Program-made: the position numbers and the translations under genes
Notes under the pieces: generated by a model
Told to the model about the DNA's origin: nothing
Databases searched by the model: none
Seen by the model: the letters and a program-made list of their open reading frames with translations, nothing else
Part shown: in pieces, positions 8,552 through 16,620 of the stretch
How positions within the stretch are numbered: position 1 is the stretch's first letter
How the letters are laid out: each line of letters opens with the position of its first letter
Assembly: GCA_002337055.1 (NCBI GenBank)
Contig: DDFG01000004.1
Location: forward strand, 186,001-250,000
Length of the DNA stretch: 64,000 bases
Direction of reading: 5' to 3'
Source: Betaproteobacteria bacterium UBA1934
GTDB taxonomy: Bacteria > Pseudomonadota > Gammaproteobacteria > Burkholderiales > Rhodocyclaceae

Positions 8552-11398
8552 ATGACCCCCGCCGAATTCATCGCCACCTGGAAGAAGAATCCGCTCACCG
8601 AGCGCGCCGGCGCGCAGGGTCATTTCGACGATCTCTGCGAACTGCTCGACCTCCCCAAACCGCGCGACCCAGAAAACTACTGCTTCGAGCGCGGCGCCAG
8701 AAAAGCCGGCGGCGGTGATGGCTGGGCCGATGTCTGGAAGCGCGGTCATTTCGGGTGGGAAAACAAGAAACCCGGCCGCGATCTCAAAGCCGCCCTGAAG
8801 CAGCTCACCGACTACGCGCTGGAACTCGAAAACCCGCCCCTGCTCGTCGTCTCCGACCGTGAGCGCATCATCATCCACACCGCTTTCACCGGCTACCCGG
8901 ACGAACCGCGCGAAATCGGCATTGACGAACTGATCGAGCCGGAAAAGCGGCAGCTGCTCAAATGGGTATTCACCGACCCCGAAAAGCTGCGGCCCGAGAA
9001 ATCCACCGCCGCCATCACGGCCGAGGCCGCCGGCCAGTTCGCCCAGCTTGCCGCAGCCATGCGCGGGCGGCAGGCCTTTGCCGACAACTGCGGCGAAAAG
9101 GTCGCCCACTTTCTCGTGCAATGCCTGTTCTGCATGTTCGCCGAAGACGAAACCCTGCTCCCCGCCGGCATCTTCACCCAACTGCTCGCGAACGCCGCCG
9201 ACGACCCCGAGCGCGCCGCCCGCCGTATCGAAAAACTCTTTCACGCCATGCAAAAGCGCGGCGGCGACTATGGCGACCACGACATCGCCTGGTTCAATGG
9301 CGGCCTCTTTCGCCACATCGACATTCCGCCGCTCACCGTCGCCGACCTGCACGCGCTGCATCGCGCCGCCGCCGATATGGACTGGCGCGCCATCGACCCC
9401 ACCATTTTCGGCACGCTGTTTGAACGCGGCCTCGACCCCGCCGCTCGCGCCCCGCTCGGCGCCCATTACACCGACACTGGCACCATCGCCAAACTGATCG
9501 ACCCGCTGATCCGCGAACCGCTCGCCGCCGAATGGGCCGCTGTCAAAGCCGACATCGAAGCCAACGCCGGCAAACCCAAAAAGGCGCGAGCCGCCTACCA
9601 GCGCTTTCTGCTCAGGCTCAACCAGTATCGCGTACTCGACCCCGCCTGCGGCAGCGGCAATTTTCTCTATCTGGCGCTCAAAGCCCTGCGCGACATTGAA
9701 AAGCGCGCCCACGTCGACGCCCTCGCACACGGGCTGGAACCGCCGCTCGGCATGGAAACCGGGCCGCACAACATTCTCGGGCTCGAAATCAACGAATTCG
9801 CCGCCGAACTCGCCCGCGTCACGGTCTGGATCGGCGATATTCAATGGTGTCGCCAGAACGGCTACCCGCACGCCCAGAACCCCATCCTGAAGCCCTTGGA
9901 CGGTATCGAACACCGCGACGCCCTGCTCAACGCCGATGGCAGCGAAGCCGCATGGCCCGCCGCCGACGTGGTGGTCGGCAACCCGCCGTTTCTGGGCGAC
10001 AAGATCATGCGGAGCGAACTGGGAAACTACTACGTAGACACTTTGCGCCGCACCTATGAGGGCCGCGTACCGGGCGGTGCCGATCTGGTCACCTACTGGT
10101 TCGAGAAAGCGCGCGCCCAGATCGAAGAAGGCAAGTTGCGTGGCGCCGGGCTGGTAGCCACCAATTCGATACGAGGTGGCGCCAACCGCAAGGTGCTGGA
10201 GCGCATTGTCGCCAGCACGCGCATATTCGAGGCATGGAGCGACGAACCGTGGATCAACGACGGTGCTGCCGTGCGGGTGTCCTTAGTAGGGTTTTGTTCA
10301 CTAAAGGCGAGCCAGCCAAACGCTCGGCTGGATGGCATTGGGGTACTTGAAATATTTCCAGATCTGACCGCTCAGGCCGGAATCGACTTCTCGCTAGTGA
10401 GCAGCCTGCAAGAAAGCGGCCATTGCGCGTTCATTGGAACCCAAAAAGGCGGGCCATTTGACATTCCCGGCGATATTGCGAGGGTATGGCTAAAGTTGCC
10501 AAACCCAAACGGTAATCCGAATTCAGATGTTGTTAAACCTTGGTGCAACGGAAGTGATCTCGTGCGTAGGCCAAGCGATACGTGGATAGTCGACTTCGGT
10601 TGCTCCATCAGCAAAGAAGGCGCAAGCCTTTACGAAACGCCGTTTCAACATGTACAGGTACATGTGCTGCCAAAAAGGCAACAACTCGCGCGAGAAAACC
10701 ACCGAATCTATTGGTGGTTACATGCGGAAGACCGTCCTGGAATGCGCGAAAAACTAGCGAACTTGACGCGATATATTGCTACACCACGCGTTGCAAAACA
10801 TCGAATTTTTGTATGGAGATCAATTCCAATTTTGCCGGATTCCGCCGTTGTGTCCATCGCCCGCGCCGACGACACCACCTTCGGCATCCTCCATTCCCGC
10901 TTCCACGAACTCTGGTCGTTACGGCTGTGCACCTACCTTGGCGTAGGCAACGATCCTCGCTACACCCCCACCACCACCTTCGAGACTTTCCCCTTCCCCG
11001 AGGGCATGACGCCCCGCGATACCGCCGCCGGGGCGCCGGTCGGCCCGTTGGCCGAGGCGATCGCCGCCGCCGCTCGCCGCCTCAACGAGCGGCGCGAGGC
11101 ATGGCTGAACCCACCGGAATGGGTGGATTGGGTCATCACGCCCGAAGAGGAACGCGCGGGTTTTCCCAAACGCCCGGTCGCCAAGCCCGGCCATGAAACC
11201 GATCTCAAGAAGCGCACGCTGACCAATCTTTACAATGCCCGCCCAGCCTGGCTCTACCTCGCCCACCGCGATCTCGATGTCGCCGTCGCTGCCGCCTACG
11301 GCTGGCAGGATTACACGCCTGACATGACGGATGAGGAAATCCTGTGCCGTCTGCTCGCGCTGAACCTCGCCCGAGGCGCGGCCACACGGCACGGTTAG
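8552..11398 (+). CDS. Single-chain type IIL (MmeI-like) restriction-modification enzyme
   Basis: One 948-residue polypeptide combining endonuclease, N6-adenine methyltransferase and target recognition, as in MmeI. The nuclease active site is intact and spaced as in MmeI: D60, nine residues, E70-N-K72. Methyltransferase motif I (LDPACGSGNF) is at about 362-371 and motif IV NPPF at 477-480. The region after about 573 should be the target-recognition domain, ending in a short C-terminal part. In this family methylation of one strand protects the host, so no separate methylase is needed and none is nearby. The stretch about 10280-10845 (residues about 577-765) is much more AT-rich than the rest, suggesting a swapped recognition domain. 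Recognition sequence is unknown. Confidence 0.92.
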   Translation: MTPAEFIATWKKNPLTERAGAQGHFDDLCELLDLPKPRDPENYCFERGARKAGGGDGWADVWKRGHFGWENKKPGRDLKAALKQLTDYALELENPPLLVVSDRERIIIHTAFTGYPDEPREIGIDELIEPEKRQLLKWVFTDPEKLRPEKSTAAITAEAAGQFAQLAAAMRGRQAFADNCGEKVAHFLVQCLFCMFAEDETLLPAGIFTQLLANAADDPERAARRIEKLFHAMQKRGGDYGDHDIAWFNGGLFRHIDIPPLTVADLHALHRAAADMDWRAIDPTIFGTLFERGLDPAARAPLGAHYTDTGTIAKLIDPLIREPLAAEWAAVKADIEANAGKPKKARAAYQRFLLRLNQYRVLDPACGSGNFLYLALKALRDIEKRAHVDALAHGLEPPLGMETGPHNILGLEINEFAAELARVTVWIGDIQWCRQNGYPHAQNPILKPLDGIEHRDALLNADGSEAAWPAADVVVGNPPFLGDKIMRSELGNYYVDTLRRTYEGRVPGGADLVTYWFEKARAQIEEGKLRGAGLVATNSIRGGANRKVLERIVASTRIFEAWSDEPWINDGAAVRVSLVGFCSLKASQPNARLDGIGVLEIFPDLTAQAGIDFSLVSSLQESGHCAFIGTQKGGPFDIPGDIARVWLKLPNPNGNPNSDVVKPWCNGSDLVRRPSDTWIVDFGCSISKEGASLYETPFQHVQVHVLPKRQQLARENHRIYWWLHAEDRPGMREKLANLTRYIATPRVAKHRIFVWRSIPILPDSAVVSIARADDTTFGILHSRFHELWSLRLCTYLGVGNDPRYTPTTTFETFPFPEGMTPRDTAAGAPVGPLAEAIAAAARRLNERREAWLNPPEWVDWVITPEEERAGFPKRPVAKPGHETDLKKRTLTNLYNARPAWLYLAHRDLDVAVAAAYGWQDYTPDMTDEEILCRLLALNLARGAATRHG

Positions 11399-11726
11399 CA
11401 CTGCGCAGCCATCGCGCTGATTGACCATAGTGCCTTTGTACTAAGGGTTTATCCGCGCTGAATCCGAATGCCACGCTCGCTGAAGCAGCGCTGATTCGCC
11501 GAGAAAATTTCATTTTGCAAAAATTTTATAATTCCCTTGCGCATTGTGTGGAATTACTTGTAGGATGCATCTTTCGGGCGCAACAAGCCCTTGCAAAAAT
11601 GCATAATAAGTTTTCCATGTTCATATAAATACAATATTTCAATAATGGCAACGCAATGTCACAAAGTGGCATAAGGGAGGAATTTGTGGAGCGTGATCGG
11701 TTTAAACACTCTCCGGGCTGGTTATT
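11399..11726. other. AT-rich intergenic region between restriction enzyme and chemoreceptor
   Basis: No gene is seen in these 328 bases. The second half is strongly AT-rich, with a perfect TATAAT at 11528-11533 but no well-placed -35 box. A good ribosome-binding sequence GGGAGGA near 11676-11682 precedes a short open frame (about 60 codons from 11656) that overlaps the receptor gene and resembles nothing known. The base composition, unlike that of neighbouring genes, fits an accessory junction. Confidence 0.5.
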
Positions 11727-13826
11727 GTGCAAAACAAACATCTCCACGTTACGCAATGTGAAATCCCTTTTCCTACCAACGCGAACATCGTTTCAACGAC
11801 CGACGTTAGTGGAAACATCACCTCCGCGAACCAGACTTTTGTAGCGATCAGCGGATATTCCCTCGAAGAACTCATCGGCTCTCCGCACAATATCGTCCGC
11901 CATCCGGACATGCCTGCCGCTGCATTTTCGGACTTGTGGAAGACGATCAAGTCCGGGCGCGCCTGGCGCGGCATCGTCAAGAACCGGTGCAAAAACGGCG
12001 ATCATTACTGGGTTGAAGCGTTTGTTGTCCCGCAGTTTCGCGACGGCGTGGTTTGTGGATATCTCTCGGTTCGCAACGAGCCGACGCGAAAGCAGATCGA
12101 AGACGCCGAGGCGCTCTATGCCCGGATAAACAGCGGTTCTCCGCCAGCCAGACGGCTTGGCGTTACGCTTTCGATCGCTGCGAAGCTGAAATCGATGTCC
12201 GTGGCCTTGCTTGTCGCCTTGCTGGCGATCGCCGGCCTGGGCATGTGGGCGGTTTCGTCAAGCAACAAGGCGATGCAGTTGTTGTATGAACGACACCTGC
12301 TGGGGGTTCAGCTCGCGGAACAGATTCCCGCCCTGCTGGCCGAAAGCCGAGCTCAGATATTGCTGGGGATGCAACATGATCCGGCAGGTTCGTTGTCGAA
12401 ATTGCACGACCACGATTCGTCGACGCATATCGAGGCCACGCTGAAGATTCGCAAAGATGTGCAGGAGAAGATTCAGGCACTGGACTCTCTTGTACAGTCG
12501 GCGGGTGCGCGTGCCGCCTTTCAGGAATTTGTGGCAGCGCGGGAGAAGTATTCGATCGAAGGGGGCGCCGCGGCACGGAAACTGCTGGAGTCGGGGCAAT
12601 ACAGCACCCTGGGTGATCTTGTCGTCAACCGGATCAACCCCCTGTTCCGGGAGGTACAAGGCAAATCCCGGGCACTCGCCACGGTGCTCGCCGAGGAAGC
12701 CGCGCAGGTCCAGGCGCACGAACGACAGCGTTATGAATTTGTTCATGCTGTCCAGCTGAGTATTCTGGCCATTACGACCATTCTGCTGGTGTTGGGTCTG
12801 CGCTACCTGCTGGCCATCACGCTGAACCCCATTCGGGATGCCGCCAGCCACCTTCGCAAAATGGCGAGCGGCGACATGAACGAGGATCTCGATATCGCCC
12901 GTTCCGACGAGATCGGCGAGCTCAATAGTTCGCTGACTATGATGCAGATCGAAACGAAATACCTGATCGACGAGATCACTTGTGCGGCGAGGCAGGTCAA
13001 GGAGTTGGGCACGGTACTGGATGAGCGAATGAACAAGGTGGTCGAGCAGTCTCTTGTTCAACAGGCCAATGTCGAGGCTGTTGCCGCCGCGACCGAGGAA
13101 TTCAGCGAATCTGCCAACGAGGTCACGCAAAGCACGCATCACGCCGCATCGGCGGCATCGGAATCGCAAGAACTATTGCTCAGAAGTCATCGTCAAATTG
13201 AAAGCGGAGTTACCGCGAGCCTGCATGTCGAGGAGACGGTACTCGGCGCGAGTAGCGTCATGACCTCGCTGAACGACGAAATTGGAAAAATCGGTGTAAT
13301 CGCCGGCTCAATTTCGGAGATTGCCGGCAAAACCAACCTGCTCGCACTCAACGCCGCCATCGAAGCAGCCAGGGCAGGCGAACAGGGGCGCGGTTTCGCT
13401 GTAGTGGCAGGTGAAGTCGGCAAGTTGGCGGATAGAACCGCTCATTCCACTGGTGAAATCGCCGATGCGGTCGAGAGTATCAACAGGGCTGCGCGTGCGG
13501 CCTTTGAAAGCATGAATGCGGCGGTAACTCAGGTGCGCGATGGCACCGCAAAACTCCGCGAAAGCGTAGGCGGCCTCGACGCCGTGACGGGTGCCAGCCG
13601 TCAGGTCAGCGATCTCGCCGCCCAGATATCGGATTCCTCAAAACAGCAGAGCGAAGCGAGCTACGAGGTGGCCTCGAAGATGCAGCGTATTTCCGACCTG
13701 ATCGAAGGCAATTCCAAAGCCGCTCATGCGGCGCAGGAAACTTCGCAAGAACTGCTTGAAATCGCGCTGGAACTGGAGCAGCATACCAGGCTCTTCAAAA
13801 TATATCGACGCGCCAAGGCTGCTTGA
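11727..13826 (+). CDS. Aer-like PAS-domain methyl-accepting chemotaxis protein
   Basis: Energy/redox-taxis receptor of 699 residues. The N-terminal PAS domain (about 15-125) matches the Aer type: VSTTDVSGNITSANQ, then ISGYSLEELIGSPHNIVRHP, where Aer binds FAD. Two membrane segments (about 150-172 and 342-365) enclose a periplasmic helical domain; a HAMP linker and the long coiled signalling region follow, with the conserved hairpin tip NLLALNAAIEAARAGEQGRG near 537-556. The start is a GTG at 11727 with no strong ribosome-binding site; stops in the same frame at 11694 and 11703 exclude a longer protein. The downstream GGDEF-EAL gene starts 25 bases after the stop, so the two are probably cotranscribed. 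Confidence 0.9.
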   Translation: MQNKHLHVTQCEIPFPTNANIVSTTDVSGNITSANQTFVAISGYSLEELIGSPHNIVRHPDMPAAAFSDLWKTIKSGRAWRGIVKNRCKNGDHYWVEAFVVPQFRDGVVCGYLSVRNEPTRKQIEDAEALYARINSGSPPARRLGVTLSIAAKLKSMSVALLVALLAIAGLGMWAVSSSNKAMQLLYERHLLGVQLAEQIPALLAESRAQILLGMQHDPAGSLSKLHDHDSSTHIEATLKIRKDVQEKIQALDSLVQSAGARAAFQEFVAAREKYSIEGGAAARKLLESGQYSTLGDLVVNRINPLFREVQGKSRALATVLAEEAAQVQAHERQRYEFVHAVQLSILAITTILLVLGLRYLLAITLNPIRDAASHLRKMASGDMNEDLDIARSDEIGELNSSLTMMQIETKYLIDEITCAARQVKELGTVLDERMNKVVEQSLVQQANVEAVAAATEEFSESANEVTQSTHHAASAASESQELLLRSHRQIESGVTASLHVEETVLGASSVMTSLNDEIGKIGVIAGSISEIAGKTNLLALNAAIEAARAGEQGRGFAVVAGEVGKLADRTAHSTGEIADAVESINRAARAAFESMNAAVTQVRDGTAKLRESVGGLDAVTGASRQVSDLAAQISDSSKQQSEASYEVASKMQRISDLIEGNSKAAHAAQETSQELLEIALELEQHTRLFKIYRRAKAA

Positions 13827-13851
13827 CCGGCGTGGTGTGGACAGAGAATAC

Positions 13852-16005
13852 ATGACAGATAAGAAGACACTACTACACCCCGAGATCACGGATGTTGAAG
13901 AAAACACCGACATCGGCACGACGGCAAATTCGACGCAGAAAGAAATTCTGTTGCGAAGTATTCTGGATCACGCGCCGATAGGAATATGGTTGAGAAAAGA
14001 AAACGGCAGACTCGGCTTTATCAACAAGACATTTTGCGACGCATTGGGGATACCCGAAGAACGCTTTCTGGCGATGACGGATTACGCCGAACTACTTGAA
14101 GAACGCACCGCTGCCAGCTGCAAACGCTCGGATATCGAGGCGCTTGAATGCAGAGGACCGCACATATCTGTTGAGGAAGTATTATGTGCGGATAAAAAAA
14201 GACATTGGCTCGAGATTATCAAGGTCAGGCTTCCGGATGAAAACAACCAGCCGACAGGCAGAATCATCGCCCTCAGTACCGATATTACCGCCAGACGCCA
14301 TGCGGACCACCGGCTAAAAATATTTGAAGCGGCATTTCGGCAAGCTCAGGAGGGCATGACCTTAACCGACGCCAACGCAAATATAGTCGAGGTAAATCCG
14401 AAATTTTCAGAAATCACCGGATATTCACGAGAAGAAGCACTCGGCCAAAACCCGCGCATCCTCCAGTCCGGATTGCATGAACAGGAATATTACAAGCAGA
14501 TGTGGGAGGCCCTGAATGATTTTGGAACCTGGCGTGGGGAAATCTGGAATCGAAAGAAGGACGGCACGATTTACCCCGAGATACTCTCGATAAGCCGCAT
14601 TGATTTTGAAGATAGCGACGAAATCTATTACATCGCCGTTTTTACGGACATCACGGAGCTAAAACGTCAGGAAGCCCGCCTCGAGCATTTGGCATATCAC
14701 GACGCACTCACGCGGTTGCCGAACCGCACACTGTTTTCCGACCGGCTGGATACCGCCATCGCACGCATTCGCAGAAATGGAGGGATGCTGATCGTCTGCT
14801 ACCTGGATATCGACAAATTCAAGCAGATCAATGACCGCTTCGGACACGCATTTGGCGACAACGTCATCATTGCTGTGTCGGAGCGGTTGAGTGCCTGTCT
14901 CAGGGCCCACGATGGCGCCGCGCGACTGGGGGGAGACGAATTCGTTTTTCTGCTGAGCGATCTGGATTCAAATGCGGCGGCCACTCACGCTGTGGATAGA
15001 ATTCTGTCTTCCATTGCTGAAACGATCACGATTGATTCGCGCCAGATTTCGGTCACCGCCAGTGTTGGCATTGCCATTTGTCAGCAAGATACCGTTAACG
15101 AAAATGCCTCAGACACCGACTCTCTTATTCGCTGTGCGGATCAGGCCATGTATTGGGCGAAGAAGGCTGGCAGAAATTGTTATGTATTCTACGACCCGAG
15201 CCATGATATTCGTGTTGGCGAATCCAAGAAAAACCTTTCGACTATTCGAGACGCCATCGCTCGTGGGGAAATGCGACTGTTTTATCAACCCAAGATCGAT
15301 ATGCGACAAAATCGGGTGATCGGCGCTGAAGCGCTCATTCGCTGGCAGCACCCGGCACTGGGTCTTTTAGGACCGAACAGGTTCCTTAAAAACATTGCAA
15401 ATTCCCTGGTCGATATTCAACTCGGCGAATGGGTCGTCAACGAGGCGCTTCATCAACTCACGCGGTGGCACGAGATGGGATTGAATTTGTGCGTGAGTGT
15501 AAATATTTCACCATTCCATCTATCCCAAAAAAACTTTATTTCCCGTTTGCGCAGCAGCCTAGAGGATTATCCATCTCTCCCGACCCAGAGTTTGGAAATC
15601 GAAATTCTTGAAACCGCCGCGCTCGAAGATATCTCCCACATCTCTTCGCTCATAGCCGAATGCCAATCCATCGGCGTCTCGTTTGCGCTGGACGACTTCG
15701 GCACCGGCTACTCTTCGCTCTCCTATCTGAGGCGACTCCCTGTCAATACCGTGAAGATCGACCAGAACTTTGTTCGGGGGATGTTGATCGATCCGAACGA
15801 CAAAGCAATCGTCGAGGGCGTGATCGGACTCGCCAAGGTATTCGAGAAGATCGTTGTCGCCGAGGGTGTAGAGACGCTTGATCATGGCAAGATGCTCCTC
15901 GAACTGGGATGTGATCTGGCACAGGGCTATGGCTTTGGCATGCCCATGGCGGCAGATCAATTTGAACAGTGGGTCAAGAATTCATCCATGCATCTCGGTT
16001 CATAG
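13852..16005 (+). CDS. PAS-PAS-GGDEF-EAL cyclic-di-GMP turnover enzyme
   Basis: Predicted cytoplasmic protein of 717 residues with two PAS domains (about 30-150 and 155-280), a GGDEF domain (motif GGDEF near 361-365) and an EAL domain (EALIRW near 492). The cyclase motif is intact, and an RxxD inhibitory site (RAHD) sits five residues before it. The phosphodiesterase residues also look complete: DDFGTGYSSL, VKIDQNFV, VAEGVET and AQGYGFG. Both activities are therefore possible, and which dominates cannot be told. No membrane segment is seen. The ATG at 13852 is chosen because it lies just past the receptor stop; an open frame extends upstream only over that gene. Adjacent receptors suggest a shared redox or oxygen signal. 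Confidence 0.92.
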   Translation: MTDKKTLLHPEITDVEENTDIGTTANSTQKEILLRSILDHAPIGIWLRKENGRLGFINKTFCDALGIPEERFLAMTDYAELLEERTAASCKRSDIEALECRGPHISVEEVLCADKKRHWLEIIKVRLPDENNQPTGRIIALSTDITARRHADHRLKIFEAAFRQAQEGMTLTDANANIVEVNPKFSEITGYSREEALGQNPRILQSGLHEQEYYKQMWEALNDFGTWRGEIWNRKKDGTIYPEILSISRIDFEDSDEIYYIAVFTDITELKRQEARLEHLAYHDALTRLPNRTLFSDRLDTAIARIRRNGGMLIVCYLDIDKFKQINDRFGHAFGDNVIIAVSERLSACLRAHDGAARLGGDEFVFLLSDLDSNAAATHAVDRILSSIAETITIDSRQISVTASVGIAICQQDTVNENASDTDSLIRCADQAMYWAKKAGRNCYVFYDPSHDIRVGESKKNLSTIRDAIARGEMRLFYQPKIDMRQNRVIGAEALIRWQHPALGLLGPNRFLKNIANSLVDIQLGEWVVNEALHQLTRWHEMGLNLCVSVNISPFHLSQKNFISRLRSSLEDYPSLPTQSLEIEILETAALEDISHISSLIAECQSIGVSFALDDFGTGYSSLSYLRRLPVNTVKIDQNFVRGMLIDPNDKAIVEGVIGLAKVFEKIVVAEGVETLDHGKMLLELGCDLAQGYGFGMPMAADQFEQWVKNSSMHLGS

Positions 16006-16620
16006 AGCCCGTTACTAAGAACTCACCTTTCGCTCGACTTAATCAGGTTCTGACGGCGCGCCCGCCGCTCTGACCCCACCCATGCAATCGCCGCGCCGCC
16101 TCGCTCGCCCCCTCCAGCCGCTGGTGTTGCACCACTGGCACGCGCCACTCCAATAGCACTTCCTGCCGCGCCTGACAAAAATATGTGCTGTTTGGTCGAA
16201 TTCTGAAATGAACTTGATCGGTGCAGGTTATGTGCAATATGCAATTGAGATTTGCGCGTATATGAATATTTAATTCGCCTGAATTCCCATAGCGAATACG
16301 CTCTCGGCATTATTCTCAATATTCACTCATTTTGAAATAGGCGCCCCACCCCCCAAACTGAGTACCGCTCTGGGCGTGGTCACATGGCAGAAACACATAA
16401 TCGCAACAATATCGCTACGCATTTTGGTGAAAGCGCGTTGATTTGATTTTCTGCGCCTTACGCCATTCGCCATAATTACGGGGTTTTTGCGAGTCAGGCC
16501 GTGCTTCGTGGCGGTGTACGCCGTCGCATTCCAATACAAACAATAGACCGCACAGAAAATATCGAACCAATTTTGGTCAAAAACAAGCTTATCGCACTAT
16601 TTATGTGCAGGGAGTAAGTG
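16006..16620. other. Long intergenic region with a possible gene remnant
   Basis: About 615 bases without a supported gene. A GC-rich stretch at about 16045-16190 is flanked by AT-rich DNA. On the minus strand it keeps an open frame rich in Arg, Ala, Glu and Gly (about 16043-16200) that could be the tail of a lost gene, but I do not recognise it. The remainder (16200-16600) is AT-rich with scattered stops in all frames. A ribosome-binding site AGGGAG at 16608-16613 serves the next gene. No clear sigma-28 or sigma-70 promoter was found. Confidence 0.45.

Noticed and set aside
8311..8552. tRNA-Val as an integration site for the restriction-modification block
   Set aside because: The block is on the 5' side of the tRNA, no integrase is nearby and no repeated copy of the tRNA 3' end was found on the far side.
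8483..9913. Minus-strand open frame of about 476 codons
   Set aside because: It is antisense to the nuclease and methylase part of the MmeI-like gene and is Gly/Val-rich without motifs.
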